From an uncultured Wenzhouxiangella sp. (GTDB taxonomy: Bacteria; Pseudomonadota; Gammaproteobacteria; Xanthomonadales; Wenzhouxiangellaceae), in contig CAJXNL010000001.1 of the NCBI GenBank assembly GCA_913057195.1, positions 124,001 to 188,000 of the forward strand: a stretch of DNA of 64,000 nt, written 5' to 3'. A program made the position numbers and the translations under genes. This document shows positions 53,936 through 63,497 of the stretch, in pieces. Under the pieces are notes generated by a model that was not told the origin of the DNA, did not search any database, and saw only the letters and a program-made list of their open reading frames with translations. Within the stretch, counting starts at the first letter, position 1. Every line of letters starts with the position of its first letter.

Positions 53936-55285
53936 TTAGCGCAACAGAGGCGACCACGCAGGCTCTCTGACGTCGCCTTCGCTGTTCACCAACCGTTGGC
54001 GAACACGGCCATCGGCACTGACTGCGGCCAACTCACCTCGCCCGTTGTCCCGCCTGGCGTACAAAATCATGCTGCCATTGGGCGCGAAACTGGGGGATTC
54101 ATCCATCCGCCCGTCTGATAATACACGCAATCGCTCGGTTTCGCGATCATAAATCCCGATTCTGAAATCATTGTTACCGGGGCTGTGGACCAGTGCCAAA
54201 AACCGATCGTCAAGGCCCACTGAGGCTCGAGAGTTGTATTCGCCCTCAAAGGTCAGGCGCGCCAACCCCGCACCGTCGCGGCCGATGGAATAAATTTGCG
54301 GGCGCCCGGCTCGGTCTGAGGTGAAATAAATCACCTCGCCGTCTTTCGACCACACCGGCTCGGTGTTGATTGACCAATGGCGGGTCAATTGCCGACGGTC
54401 GTTGGTCTCGAGATCAATCAACCAAATATCAGGGCTGCCGCCACGAGACAAACTCACCGCCAAAAATCGGCCATCGGGCGAAAACGCGGGAGCGCCGTTG
54501 ATCCCTCGGCTGGAGCTCACCACGCGGTTTTGGCCCGTATAGAGGTCTTGGACAATAATGTTGGAGCGTCCGGTGGCAAAAGAGACATAGGCGATTTGAC
54601 GCCCATCGGGCGACCAGGCCGGCGACATGATCGGCTCGGAGTTTCTGACCACCGCTTGTGGGTTGAACCCGTCAGCATCGGCCACAATCAATTCAAAGAC
54701 CTCATCATCGGTGCCCGAGTCCTGGACCACCACATAGGCAATGCGCGTGGCAAATGCCCCAGGCACGCCCATCAATGCCTCATAAATCGCATCCGAGACC
54801 CGGTGCGCGCCAAACCGAAGCCCGCCTGGGCGGACCGGCAGCGCCTGTGACAACACCGCGGTTTCTGCATTGACATCCACCAGGTGATACTCAATCTCAA
54901 GGCCCGGGCCATCGGGCGCGTCCACCACCCGCCCCATGATCAAATAATCCGCCCCCACCAGCCGCCACGCCCCAAATCCCACGTCCTGAGGCTCGGTTGG
55001 GCGCTCAATCAATTGAGATCGGGGAATCGCCTCGAAAAGTCCAGTCCGGGCCAGGTTTGCCGCCACCACATCCGCTACGCCCGTGGCTGGCGCCTGCTGA
55101 CTGGCCGCCCAAACAAACGGCACCACTGCCACCGGTGTGGCACCCTCAACGCCATCGACGATCTCAATGCGAAGCTGTGCATGGGCAGGGGCTGTGCCGA
55201 GCCAGCCCATGACCAAGATCCAACCGATGGCTTTAACCGTCGTAACGAAATCCAAACTCAATTTCTCTTTCAAAGACACTCTCAT
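53936..55285 (-). CDS. tolB: Tol-Pal system protein TolB
   Basis: Periplasmic beta-propeller that links TolA to Pal. It has 449 residues from the ATG at 55285, placed inside the end of tolA (53-base overlap) and preceded by AGAGGA. The signal peptide runs to about 37 and cleaves after AHA. The N-terminal domain includes PVAVVPFVWA. The propeller repeats show the SPAWSPDGRQIAY, APAFSPDGRFLAV, EPVWSKDGEVIYF and SPSFAPNGSMILYA pattern. A later start at one of the TTG codons in KLSLDF would shorten the overlap. Confidence 0.92.
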   Translation of the reverse strand: MRVSLKEKLSLDFVTTVKAIGWILVMGWLGTAPAHAQLRIEIVDGVEGATPVAVVPFVWAASQQAPATGVADVVAANLARTGLFEAIPRSQLIERPTEPQDVGFGAWRLVGADYLIMGRVVDAPDGPGLEIEYHLVDVNAETAVLSQALPVRPGGLRFGAHRVSDAIYEALMGVPGAFATRIAYVVVQDSGTDDEVFELIVADADGFNPQAVVRNSEPIMSPAWSPDGRQIAYVSFATGRSNIIVQDLYTGQNRVVSSSRGINGAPAFSPDGRFLAVSLSRGGSPDIWLIDLETNDRRQLTRHWSINTEPVWSKDGEVIYFTSDRAGRPQIYSIGRDGAGLARLTFEGEYNSRASVGLDDRFLALVHSPGNNDFRIGIYDRETERLRVLSDGRMDESPSFAPNGSMILYARRDNGRGELAAVSADGRVRQRLVNSEGDVREPAWSPLLR

Positions 55286-56129
55286 ATCCTCTGTAGGGCA
55301 ACGTATCGACTCGATTGATGGCGGTCTCAATGGACCGGCGCGTAGCAGGATCTGCATTGCACGGCGAGACCAACTCCGAGCTGATGATCTCACCACCTGG
55401 GATCTGAACCACGCGCAGTGTGCACGTCATCCCTGGCGCTGTGGTCGGTGGCCGCGTCCAATTGCGCCGGATGAGCTCTTGAATGGTGAGTATATACTCT
55501 TCCCGTAACGTCGCTCGCCGCGCATCGGCTCGGGCTTGCTCATTGGCCAAACGGAGCCGCTCGGCGGCTTCGCGCTCGCGCCGCTCAGCCTCTTTGGCCA
55601 AACGCTCCTGAGCCAGGGCTTCCAGTGCCGCTTCTTCCGCCTCACGCGCTTTTTGAGCGGCCTCACGCTGGGCTCGAATCTCAGCCAGCTCACGCTCGCG
55701 CGCCTGTGCCTCTTGACGAGCCCGTTCTTCAGCCGCCTGGCGGGCCGCCTCACGCTCGAGCCGCGCTTGCTCGCGCTGCCTGGCCTGCTCCGCTTCGCGC
55801 TGAGCCTGCGCTTGAGCTTGACGCTCGGCCTCACGGCGGGCGCGCTCGGCCGCCTCGCGTTCAGCGGCTCTTCGAGCCGCCTCTTCCGCCTCACGCTCCG
55901 CCTCGAGCTGGGCCCGACGCTCGGCCTCGCGCTCGGCGCGTTCTCGCTCAGCGACGGTGGGCCCCATATCCACAAGACTGACTCGAACCGCCACCTCGGG
56001 GGCTTCAAAGGCCTGCCAGTTCCAGCTGCTGACCAGCAACAGCCCTGCAAACGCCAGATGAATGCCCAGCGCTTGCAATAAAGCCAGTAGGCCGCCTTTG
56101 AGGTCGGGGTTAGGGCGCCTCTGGATCAC
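55233..56129 (-). CDS. tolA: Tol-Pal system protein TolA
   Basis: Inner-membrane protein that spans the periplasm and transmits the proton-motive force from TolQR to Pal. It has 298 residues, shorter than the E. coli 421. A membrane helix lies at about 13-36. A charged helical domain from about 57 to 210 is built of Ala, Glu, Arg and Gln in E-A-E-R-x repeats. Domain III (about 211-298) has two cysteines, C236 and C257, that could form the conserved disulfide. It starts with GTG inside the end of tolR (20-base overlap). Confidence 0.93.
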   Translation of the reverse strand: MIQRRPNPDLKGGLLALLQALGIHLAFAGLLLVSSWNWQAFEAPEVAVRVSLVDMGPTVAERERAEREAERRAQLEAEREAEEAARRAAEREAAERARREAERQAQAQAQREAEQARQREQARLEREAARQAAEERARQEAQARERELAEIRAQREAAQKAREAEEAALEALAQERLAKEAERREREAAERLRLANEQARADARRATLREEYILTIQELIRRNWTRPPTTAPGMTCTLRVVQIPGGEIISSELVSPCNADPATRRSIETAINRVDTLPYRGYESVFEREIEFGFRYDG

Positions 56130-56538
56130 CCGTCAGACCCACTGATTCCACGCCAGCGCGCTGCAACAACACCATCGCGCCGTAAATATGTTGATAGGCG
56201 ACCTCGCGGTCACCACTGACCGTGACTTGCACATTGGGGTTGGCCTCGGCGATGATGCTGACTTTCTCGATCAGTGTTTGTTCATCGACAAGCTCGGGAG
56301 CGTCACCCAAATCCAGATATAAATCACCGCTGGCGGTGACCGTGACCATCAGCGGGTCGCCCTGATCACTCAGTGGCCCCGCTTGGCCTTGCGGCAAGTC
56401 CACCTCAACCCCCAAGTTCATTAAAGGCGCGGTCACCATAAAAATGATCAACAGCACCAACATGACATCGATGTAGGGGACCACATTCATCTCGGACATC
56501 CGCTTGCGACGACGCCGAACAGACATTTCGCTGGCCAT
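56110..56538 (-). CDS. tolR: Tol-Pal system protein TolR
   Basis: 142-residue ExbD/TolR protein, part of the TolQR stator motor. A cytoplasmic basic N-terminus (SVRRRRKRMSEMNVVPYIDVML) leads into a helix at about 22-42 in which the proton-carrying aspartate is D24 (VPYIDVMLVLLIIFM). The periplasmic domain includes DLPQGQAGPL and VSGDREVAYQHIYGAMVLLQRAG. The ATG overlaps the tolQ stop (TGATG). Confidence 0.95.
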   Translation of the reverse strand: MASEMSVRRRRKRMSEMNVVPYIDVMLVLLIIFMVTAPLMNLGVEVDLPQGQAGPLSDQGDPLMVTVTASGDLYLDLGDAPELVDEQTLIEKVSIIAEANPNVQVTVSGDREVAYQHIYGAMVLLQRAGVESVGLTGDPEAP

Positions 56539-57230
56539 CAGCCCTGCTCCTGATACTTTCTGGCCTGGCGGTGCAAAATCGCGGCGAACTCTTCTTTAAA
56601 GTTGTCGTAGTGCATCTCCAATTGCTCGACTTCGCTGGCGTACTTGTTGTAGGCAATCACCGCAGGGATCGCGGCAAACAGCCCCATCGCGGTGGCAATC
56701 AACGCCTCTGAGATGCCGGGTGCCACCATGGCAATGGTGGCTTGCTGGGCCCCCGCGAGCCCACGAAACGAGTTCATGATCCCCCATACGGTGCCGAACA
56801 ACCCCACATAGGGACTGACCGAACCGACCGTGGCTAAGAAGCTCAAGTGCTGCTCCAAACGCTCGATTTCTCGGGTTAAGGCCACACGCATGGCTCGCTG
56901 GGCGCCATTAAACAGCGTTTCTGGATTGAGGTGCTGCTCGTCGCGAAGACGCACAAACTCACGGTACCCAGACTGAAAGATGGCCTCAAGACCCTCGCGC
57001 TTGGCTTGCTCTCCAGCGACCTTGTCATACAGCTTGGCGAGGTCGGCCCCCGACCAAAACAGTTCTTCAAACTTGCGGGCGCGTTTTTTGGCGTTGGACA
57101 ACATCTGGCGTTTTCGAAAAATCACCATCCATGAGGCAATCGAGGCCAGCACCAACAGCGCCATCACGCCCTGGACCAGCAAACTGGCCTCAGCAATGAG
57201 ATCCCAAATTTGTAACTGTGTCGCTTCCAT
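56538..57230 (-). CDS. tolQ: Tol-Pal system protein TolQ
   Basis: 230-residue ExbB/TolQ/MotA-family channel protein with helices at about 15-37, 133-158 and 168-190. The conserved FLATVGSVSPYVGLFGTVWGIM (key residues G, S, P, Y, G, L, F, G, T, V) and GISEALIATAMGLFAAIPAVIAYN (E, A, A, G, P) are complete. It opens the tolQRAB-pal-cpoB set five bases after ybgC. Confidence 0.96.
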   Translation of the reverse strand: MEATQLQIWDLIAEASLLVQGVMALLVLASIASWMVIFRKRQMLSNAKKRARKFEELFWSGADLAKLYDKVAGEQAKREGLEAIFQSGYREFVRLRDEQHLNPETLFNGAQRAMRVALTREIERLEQHLSFLATVGSVSPYVGLFGTVWGIMNSFRGLAGAQQATIAMVAPGISEALIATAMGLFAAIPAVIAYNKYASEVEQLEMHYDNFKEEFAAILHRQARKYQEQG

Positions 57231-57235
57231 GTTTT

Positions 57236-57664
57236 TTATCCTATGTGCTGTTGGATTGTGGTCGCCAAGTCTGGAGGCAACCGAGCCGGTTTAAAAGACT
57301 GTGCGTCCAAACATGCCACCGTCACTTGGGCATGGGCCAGCGGGGTCGCGGCCGACCCTCGACGCTCGATGGCTTGCTTGAACACCATCGAGGCTTGTTT
57401 GAGTTGTTCGACGCGAACGCTCACTGCAAGTTCATCCTCAAGCCGCGCCGGCGCAATGTAATCAATGCTTGCATGGGTGACCACAAACAGCCGCCCGGCG
57501 CGCGCTTTGAGCGTCACTTGTGGATACCCCAAGGCCAGCAGATAATCGCTCCGGGCACGCTCTAAGAAATTCAGATAGCGCGCGTGGTACACCACGCCGC
57601 CCGCGTCCGTGTCTTCCCAGTAGACCCGATACTCAAACCAGTGACACGCTTTGGCTTCAGTCAC
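57236..57664 (-). CDS. ybgC: Tol-Pal-associated acyl-CoA thioesterase YbgC
   Basis: Hot-dog-fold thioesterase of 142 residues, usually the first gene of tol-pal operons. The signature [24 protein letters not shown] has the catalytic aspartate D18. In E. coli it acts on short acyl-CoA or acyl-ACP and associates with lipid-synthesis enzymes. It starts with GTG overlapping the ruvB stop by four bases, tying the ruv and tol genes into one transcription unit. Confidence 0.93.
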   Translation of the reverse strand: MTEAKACHWFEYRVYWEDTDAGGVVYHARYLNFLERARSDYLLALGYPQVTLKARAGRLFVVTHASIDYIAPARLEDELAVSVRVEQLKQASMVFKQAIERRGSAATPLAHAQVTVACLDAQSFKPARLPPDLATTIQQHIG

Positions 57665-58698
57665 GACGCAAACAAATCGCCCGCTGACCGATCGGAAGGG
57701 GGCTGAAGGCCCATGTGCGTCCAGGTGGCTTGGGTGGCCATTCGGCCGCGGGCGGTCCTGACCAGATACCCCTCCTGGATCAAAAATGGCTCGATGACAT
57801 CTTCAATCGTGCCACGTTCCTCAGACAGCGACGCCGCGAGGCTCTCCACACCCACCGGGCCACCGTCGAACTGCTCCACCAAAACTTTGAGCAACCGTCG
57901 ATCCATGGTGTCCAGACCATGGCGGTCGACTTGCAGCATCTCCAGTGCTTCACTCGCCACCGCCTCGGTGATCCTGCCATCGGCACGGACTTGAGCAAAG
58001 TCGCGCACACGCCGAAGCAATCGATTGGCGATCCGAGGCGTGCCCCTCGCCCGTCTGGCAATCTCTCCCGCGCCTGGCGCATCGGCCTCGATGTCCAACA
58101 GCCCCGCTGAGCGAGCCACGATGCGGGCCAAGTCATCGACATGGTAGAACTCAAGGCGCTCAACCACGCCAAAACGATCTCGCAGTGGAGAGGTCAACAA
58201 CCCCGCTCGGGTGGTGGCGCCCACCAACGTAAAGCGCGGCAAGTCCAGTTGAATCGAGCGAGCAGCGGGGCCCTCCCCGATGATGATGTCGATTCGATAG
58301 TCTTCCATCGCCGGGTATAAGATTTCCTCAATCACGGGACTGAGGCGATGGATTTCATCGATAAACAGAACATCACCCGGTTCTAAGTTGGTCAGCATCG
58401 CGGCCAGATCGCCGGCCTTTTCCAAAACAGGCCCAGAGGTTTGACGTAGGTTCACACCCATCTCTTTGGCAATGACATTGGCCAAAGTGGTCTTGCCCAA
58501 CCCAGGCGGCCCAAAGATCAACACATGATCCAGCGCCTCATGACGTTTTCTGGCCGACTCCAAATAAATTGACAGGCGGTCTTTCATGGCCTGCTGACCG
58601 ACATAGTCGTCCAACGAGGTGGGGCGAAGGCTGACCTCCAGCGCCACATCATCGGGCTGTTCGGCGCCCCGGATCAACTGCTCGTCGCTGTGGTTCAT
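57661..58698 (-). CDS. ruvB: Holliday junction helicase RuvB
   Basis: AAA+ hexameric motor for branch migration. It has 345 residues. Walker A is [11 protein letters not shown], Walker B is [10 protein letters not shown], the sensor motif is [18 protein letters not shown], and the winged-helix domain contains [34 protein letters not shown] (conserved G, E, E, P, L). The start ATG overlaps the ruvA stop by four bases. Confidence 0.97.
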   Translation of the reverse strand: MNHSDEQLIRGAEQPDDVALEVSLRPTSLDDYVGQQAMKDRLSIYLESARKRHEALDHVLIFGPPGLGKTTLANVIAKEMGVNLRQTSGPVLEKAGDLAAMLTNLEPGDVLFIDEIHRLSPVIEEILYPAMEDYRIDIIIGEGPAARSIQLDLPRFTLVGATTRAGLLTSPLRDRFGVVERLEFYHVDDLARIVARSAGLLDIEADAPGAGEIARRARGTPRIANRLLRRVRDFAQVRADGRITEAVASEALEMLQVDRHGLDTMDRRLLKVLVEQFDGGPVGVESLAASLSEERGTIEDVIEPFLIQEGYLVRTARGRMATQATWTHMGLQPPSDRSAGDLFAS

Positions 58699-59291
58699 CG
58701 GCTCATCTTCTGTTTTAAAGCGTGTTTGATCAACACTTGTGCGTTGGCATCATCGGGCAGTTCGCCCTGGGCTTGCCGAACCATCTTCAAGCTCTCGGCT
58801 TGAGAATACCCCAAAGAGGTCAGCGCTTGACGTGCCTCCTGACTGGCATCATTGACCGACATGGTCGGTGTTGCACCGTCGCCATCGCCAGAGTGGACTC
58901 GGCCTTGCATCTCGACAATTAACCGCTCGGCGGTTTTCTTACCCACGCCGGGCAAGCGAGTCAGCGCTTGGCTGTCTTTGCTGTCAATCATCAAAGCAAA
59001 ATCCTCACCGCTCACGCCGGACAGCACCCCCAACGCCAACCGCGGGCCCACGCCCGAGACTTTCAGCAGATCTCGAAACAGCGCTCGATCCGCTGAGGTT
59101 TGAAATCCATACAGCGTGTGTGCATCGTCTCGAATGATTAACTCAGTCAACAAGGTGACCGTCCCGCCGAGTGCGGGCAATTGATCAAACACGCTCATCG
59201 GCACATCAACTTGATACCCCACCCCGGCCACATCGATGACCAGCGATGGGGGCGTCACTTCAATCAGCTGACCGTGCAAACGAGCAATCAT
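58695..59291 (-). CDS. ruvA: Holliday junction helicase subunit RuvA
   Basis: Tetrameric junction-binding protein of 198 residues. [28 protein letters not shown] is the typical OB-fold start. Two helix-hairpin-helix motifs appear as [17 protein letters not shown] and [19 protein letters not shown]. The C-terminal domain that contacts RuvB ends the protein. I chose the ATG at 59291, which shares ATGA with ruvC, over the earlier codon in the open frame because homologues begin with MIxRLxG. Confidence 0.96.
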   Translation of the reverse strand: MIARLHGQLIEVTPPSLVIDVAGVGYQVDVPMSVFDQLPALGGTVTLLTELIIRDDAHTLYGFQTSADRALFRDLLKVSGVGPRLALGVLSGVSGEDFALMIDSKDSQALTRLPGVGKKTAERLIVEMQGRVHSGDGDGATPTMSVNDASQEARQALTSLGYSQAESLKMVRQAQGELPDDANAQVLIKHALKQKMSR

Positions 59292-59776
59292 CGGAACCGG
59301 ACCCCTTGGGGCAATTTTTGGTTGGTTTGTTGGGTGTGATGATGACACAAGGCCACCGCCAAAGCATCGGAGGCGTCTTCACCCACATCATCTTCAAGCC
59401 CCAGAAGCAGTCGAGTCATGTGCTGGACCTGAGTTTTGGCGGCGCCGCCCCGACCGACCAGCGCCTGTTTAACTGCCCTGGGCGCGTACTCGTGCACCTC
59501 CAAGCCCGCATGCACGGCTGCACAAATCGCCGCGCCTCGGGCTTGAGACAGCTTGATGGTCACTTGGGCATTTTTATTCAAAAACACGGTCTCCACCGCC
59601 ACGGCCGTGGGCCGATGCGCCTCGATCAGTGCCGAGACTTCAGAAAAAATCACGCCCAAGCGCTCGGGCATGGGGCCTGATCCCAGCTTAAGCATGTGCG
59701 CGCACACCAAAGTCTCGGCTTCAATGACCCCCAGACCGGTGATGCGTGAACCAGGGTCAATGCCGAGGATGCGCAT
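59288..59776 (-). CDS. ruvC: Holliday junction resolvase RuvC
   Basis: Junction endonuclease of 162 residues. The four catalytic acids are D7 (LGIDPGS), E62 (VETVF), D134 and D137 (EDASDALAVALCH). The start ATG overlaps the yebC stop (TGATG); an extension of 13 codons into yebC is not supported by homology. The order yebC-ruvC-ruvA-ruvB is standard. Confidence 0.96.
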   Translation of the reverse strand: MRILGIDPGSRITGLGVIEAETLVCAHMLKLGSGPMPERLGVIFSEVSALIEAHRPTAVAVETVFLNKNAQVTIKLSQARGAAICAAVHAGLEVHEYAPRAVKQALVGRGGAAKTQVQHMTRLLLGLEDDVGEDASDALAVALCHHHTQQTNQKLPQGVRFR

Positions 59777-60513
59777 CACTGATAGCTGTCGGCAGGGATG
59801 TCGGCATTCGACCACACATCTTGAGCGTCGTCGAGGTCTTCCAGCGCATCCAAAAATGTGAGCGCCTGACGGCCCGTGTCCACATCCAACGCCGCCGTTG
59901 TCGAAGGCCGCTGGGTGATCTGAGCCTCTTCAAAAGCCAACCCTGCGCTGCGGAGCGCATCGCGCACGCGCTCAAAGTCGTCCGGTTCAGTGATCACTTC
60001 AATGGATCCGTCTTCACCTGTGACGATGTCCTCAGCCCCTGATTCCAATGCCGCCTCCATGATGGCGTTCTCATCAGAGCCCGGCGCGAAATCGATCACC
60101 CCTTTTTTGTCGAACAGGTAAGCCACCGATCCGTCGGTCCCCAAGTTGCCGCCGGCTTTGGAAAAGGCGTGGCGCACCTCAGCGACCGTTCGATTTTTGT
60201 TGTCGGTCAAACAATCAACCATCACCGCCACGCCCCCTGGCCCATAGCCCTCATACCGCATGAACTCATAGTTGACCCCGGCAAGCTCGCCGGTGGCTTT
60301 TTTGATGGCCCGCTCGATGTTGTCTTTGGGCACGTTGGCACCGTTGGCTTTGTCAATGGCCAAGCGCAGTCGGGGATTGGCTTCAGGGTCACCGCCGCCC
60401 TCGCGTGCGGCCACTGAGATTTCTCGAACCAAGCGCGTGAAGATCTTGCCGCGTTTGGCATCCTGTGCCTTTTTCCGATGCTGAATGTTGGCCCACTTGC
60501 TATGACCTGCCAT
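59776..60513 (-). CDS. yebC: YebC/PmpR-family regulator
   Basis: 245-residue protein of the YebC/TACO1 family, reported as a transcription regulator in some bacteria and as a translation factor in others. [25 protein letters not shown] is the invariant opening (H-S-K-W-N-H-K). [18 protein letters not shown] and [12 protein letters not shown] are also conserved. A tandem 12-base repeat lies 45-70 bases upstream. It is immediately upstream of ruvC. Confidence 0.95.
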   Translation of the reverse strand: MAGHSKWANIQHRKKAQDAKRGKIFTRLVREISVAAREGGGDPEANPRLRLAIDKANGANVPKDNIERAIKKATGELAGVNYEFMRYEGYGPGGVAVMVDCLTDNKNRTVAEVRHAFSKAGGNLGTDGSVAYLFDKKGVIDFAPGSDENAIMEAALESGAEDIVTGEDGSIEVITEPDDFERVRDALRSAGLAFEEAQITQRPSTTAALDVDTGRQALTFLDALEDLDDAQDVWSNADIPADSYQ

Positions 60514-60557
60514 AACCACCGCCCGATTTAAGTTGCTGATATTGTCAAGGTTTCATT

Positions 60558-60582
60558 TTAACCGATTGACTTAACCGATTGA
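60558..60582. repeat. Tandem direct repeat upstream of yebC
   Basis: Two perfect copies of TTAACCGATTGA (60558-60569 and 60571-60582) separated by one base, in the 104-base gap between the hydrolase gene and yebC. The 13-base period is slightly more than one helix turn. A TTGACA hexamer (60548-60543, minus strand) lies just downstream, without a good -10 at standard spacing. It could be a regulator site or a chance duplication. Confidence 0.45.
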
Positions 60583-60617
60583 TCTCGACCCCCGCGCCGA
60601 CGGGCTGTCAACTTCCG

Positions 60618-61244
60618 TCAACCGCCGTCCGAAGCGGTTGAGGTCAAAGCCGCCACCACGTGTTTGGCGACGGTCGGCGAGAGCAATAACCCAGCGTGCG
60701 TGGTGGGCACATCCACACATTGGGCCCCCTCAAGCGCAGTCTCGGCCACCGCCACGGTGCCATCGTTCGGGGTCGGCAACGCCTCAAACCAACGCCCCAT
60801 CCCCAATGAGCGCGTCCCACGAATCGCGGTGGTGGGCCGATCGATCGGGGCCGTTTGAAAGGACTGACGAAGCGAGCCATGCGCCTGGCCCAGCAACCAA
60901 GCCCCCAGCGGGTGCTGGGCCAAACCCTCGGCGGCTGCCGCGCCCCGAACCGGCGAGCCAAGCAACACCACCCGGCCAGGCGGCAAATCCACGTTGTGCT
61001 CACGCGCGGCCTCAAGCATCGCCAGGATCACCAAGCCGCCCAAACTGTGGCCCACCCAGTGGAGCTCGTTGACCTGGAGCCTGCGCCCGTACGCGAGCAG
61101 CCGCTCAGCGGCGTCGCTCAGCGTCTCCTCGCGTGTGGAATAGGAAAATGTATGCGGTTGAAACCCTGATCGGCGAAGCTGGCGGGCCAACCAAACGCAG
61201 CTCAGTGGTCCGACCAAGAAACCATGAACCAGCACCACCGGCAT
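60618..61244 (-). CDS. Alpha/beta hydrolase (lipase-like)
   Basis: 208-residue hydrolase. PVVLVHGFLVGP forms the oxyanion-hole strand, GHSLGG supplies the nucleophile serine (about residue 67), NDGTV near 160 is a candidate acid region, and H in PTTHAGLL is the likely catalytic histidine. It resembles small triacylglycerol-lipase/PGAP1-like enzymes. No signal peptide is evident. It starts 22 bases after aspS on the same strand. The substrate is unknown. Confidence 0.82.
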   Translation of the reverse strand: MPVVLVHGFLVGPLSCVWLARQLRRSGFQPHTFSYSTREETLSDAAERLLAYGRRLQVNELHWVGHSLGGLVILAMLEAAREHNVDLPPGRVVLLGSPVRGAAAAEGLAQHPLGAWLLGQAHGSLRQSFQTAPIDRPTTAIRGTRSLGMGRWFEALPTPNDGTVAVAETALEGAQCVDVPTTHAGLLLSPTVAKHVVAALTSTASDGG

Positions 61245-61266
61245 CGGATTACGCCCGAGACACGAT

Positions 61267-63033
61267 CTAGGCAGGGGGCTTCACTGACACGGCCAACTCA
61301 TCGAGCTGTTCAGCGTCAATCGCTGACGGTGCCCCGGTCAATGGGCACCCGGCATTGGTGGTCTTGGGAAACGCAATCACCTCACGAATCGACGCCTCGC
61401 CGGCCATCAGGGCGGCGATGCGGTCCAGGCCAAAAGCGATGCCGCCGTGAGGTGGGCAACCATACCCAAGCGCATCCAATAAGAACCCAAACCGGCTCTT
61501 GGCTTCCTCCGCCCCGATGCCCAAGACATCAAACACCGCCTGCTGCATGGTTTCACTGTGGATTCGGATCGAGCCCCCGCCGATTTCAGCGCCGTTGAGC
61601 ACCAAGTCATAGGCCCTTGATAGCGCCGCCGCAGGCTGGGATTTCAAAGCGTCGGCATCGGCTGAAGTCGGTGCAGTGAACGGGTGATGGAGCGCGTAGT
61701 GGCGATCGGTCTCGGGGTCATATTCAAACATTGGGAAATCAACCACCCACAGCGGCGCCCAGCCCTCACCAATCAGCGCCAGATCATGGCCCACTTGGTT
61801 TCTCACCGCGCCCATAAAGTGCGCCACCTCCGCGGCGTGACCGCCGCCAAAGAAAATCAAATCCCCAGACTGAGCGCCGGTGTCGGCCAGAATGCCCGAC
61901 CATGTCGCCTCGTCTAAGAATTTTGCAATGGGCGACTGCACGCCCGCCAGCCCCTGGTCGGCGTCGTTCACTTTCAGCCACGCCAACCCCTTCGCGCCCA
62001 ATCGGCTGGCCTGTTCGGCATAGCCATCGATTTGGCGCCGGGTCAGCGTCGCCCCGCCGGGCACAACCATCGCCGCCACCCGTGAGGCAGGATCATTTGC
62101 CGGATCAGCAAACACTTTAAATTCCAGCGACTGAACATGCGCATCCACATCCACCAATTCGATGGGGTTTCGAAGATCGGGCTTGTCAGAGCCAAACCGG
62201 CGCATCGCCTCAGCCCAAGTCATGGTGGGGAACGGCTTGGGCAATGACACTTGAAGAACCGTCTCAAACACTGAGCGGATCAAGCCTTCGGCCATGGCCT
62301 GCACGTCGCCCTCTTCAACAAAAGCCATTTCGATGTCGAGTTGGGTGAACTCGGGTTGGCGATCGGCCCGCAAGTCCTCATCGCGGAAGCATCGGGCAAT
62401 CTGGTAATACCGGTCCATCCCACCCATCATCAACAGCTGCTTGAAAATCTGGGGCGACTGCGGGAGGGCGAAAAACTGGCCCTGTTGGACCCGACTGGGC
62501 ACCACATAATCCCGCGCGCCCTCGGGGGTGGCGCGGGTCAAAATCGGGGTTTCAATGTCTTGGAAGCCGGCCTGATCCAGGTGGTTTCGGATGGCACGGG
62601 TGAGCGCGGCCCGAAGCCTTAAGTTGCGCTGCAGCCGCTCGCGACGCAGGTCCAAATACCGGTACTTTAAGCGGACCTCTTCGCCGTCTTCGTCGCTCAT
62701 CAGCAGGGGCAATGGGGCCGCTTTGGCCAGCACCGCCACCGAATCTGCGACCACCTCCACTCGACCTGTGGCCATGTCGTCGTTCCACTGGCTTTCGGGC
62801 CGAGCGCGAACCTGCCCGTTCACTTGGATGCAAAACTCTTGGCGCAAAGTCTCGCCCACAGCAAAAGCGGGGGCGTTATCCGGCTCGATCACGACTTGGA
62901 CGAGGCCCGCATGGTCTCGTAAGCCGATAAAAATGAGCCCACCTAAGTCTCTTGATTTTGAGACCCAACCGCACAACGTCACCGACTCACCGGTCAACGT
63001 CTCGGTGATCTCACCGCACAAATGGGTTCTCAT
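61267..63033 (-). CDS. aspS: Aspartyl-tRNA synthetase
   Basis: Class II synthetase of 588 residues in the bacterial layout: OB-fold anticodon domain, catalytic core and GAD insertion. Seen are [59 protein letters not shown] and GIAFGLDRI. In the anticodon domain RDLGG has Leu where Pseudomonas-type non-discriminating enzymes have His, so specificity for tRNA-Asp alone is more likely. I chose ATG 63033 over a TTG three codons earlier. It lies five bases past the fmdB stop. Confidence 0.96.
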   Translation of the reverse strand: MRTHLCGEITETLTGESVTLCGWVSKSRDLGGLIFIGLRDHAGLVQVVIEPDNAPAFAVGETLRQEFCIQVNGQVRARPESQWNDDMATGRVEVVADSVAVLAKAAPLPLLMSDEDGEEVRLKYRYLDLRRERLQRNLRLRAALTRAIRNHLDQAGFQDIETPILTRATPEGARDYVVPSRVQQGQFFALPQSPQIFKQLLMMGGMDRYYQIARCFRDEDLRADRQPEFTQLDIEMAFVEEGDVQAMAEGLIRSVFETVLQVSLPKPFPTMTWAEAMRRFGSDKPDLRNPIELVDVDAHVQSLEFKVFADPANDPASRVAAMVVPGGATLTRRQIDGYAEQASRLGAKGLAWLKVNDADQGLAGVQSPIAKFLDEATWSGILADTGAQSGDLIFFGGGHAAEVAHFMGAVRNQVGHDLALIGEGWAPLWVVDFPMFEYDPETDRHYALHHPFTAPTSADADALKSQPAAALSRAYDLVLNGAEIGGGSIRIHSETMQQAVFDVLGIGAEEAKSRFGFLLDALGYGCPPHGGIAFGLDRIAALMAGEASIREVIAFPKTTNAGCPLTGAPSAIDAEQLDELAVSVKPPA

Positions 63034-63038
63034 GGGGC

Positions 63039-63368
63039 TCAAGCCACCTTGTCGCTGTTGGCCGACTTCGACGAGGTGCTTTGGGTGCGCTCACCCGTTT
63101 TGGAGGCCTGATCACCGCCGCCGCTTGCATCTTGACTGCTTTTCGATGGGTTGCCTTTGGTGTCGCCAGCGAGGTTTTTTTGGCCCGACTTTTTAAAGTC
63201 GGTCTCATACCACCCGCCGCCTTTCAAGCGAAACCCCGCCGCCGAGATCAGCTTTTTCACAGCCGCCTCGTGACAGACCGGGCAGTCCTCAATCAAGGGA
63301 TCAGACAGCTTCTGAAGCTTCTCAAATTCATGGCCACAGGCCTCACAGCGGTATTCATAGATGGGCAT
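63039..63368 (-). CDS. FmdB-family zinc-ribbon protein
   Basis: 109-residue protein of unknown function. [24 protein letters not shown] with C8 and C11, and [30 protein letters not shown] with the second CxxC pair, form a putative zinc ribbon. The tail is low-complexity Ser, Gly, Lys and Asp. The gene is commonly found before aspS, as here. The ATG at 63368 is preferred over a TTG two codons earlier. Confidence 0.9.
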   Translation of the reverse strand: MPIYEYRCEACGHEFEKLQKLSDPLIEDCPVCHEAAVKKLISAAGFRLKGGGWYETDFKKSGQKNLAGDTKGNPSKSSQDASGGGDQASKTGERTQSTSSKSANSDKVA

Positions 63369-63497
63369 GATCAATCACTTTTTCATGTTCAAAATGGCCT
63401 CAGTTGTTCAGTATGGGGACAGCACACGTCCAATTCGAGGCTTGGAGGCCATATTTTGCCAGAAATCGCCCGGCCATCCTCCTCTATCATAGACCAC

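Noticed and set aside
55536-56081. Low-complexity frames on the plus strand over tolA
   Set aside because: They are the reverse of the Glu/Ala/Arg repeat helix of TolA. The apparent leucine-rich protein is a composition artefact.
55233-56129. Nucleotide repeat or CRISPR-like array in tolA
   Set aside because: The repeated GCCTCGCG-type units are irregular and encode the helical domain of TolA. Elsewhere in the window I found no regularly spaced identical repeats.
61267-63033. Non-discriminating AspRS used for Asn-tRNA formation
   Set aside because: The anticodon-domain residue is Leu in RDLGG, as in discriminating enzymes such as that of E. coli, so I did not propose the indirect Asn-tRNA route.
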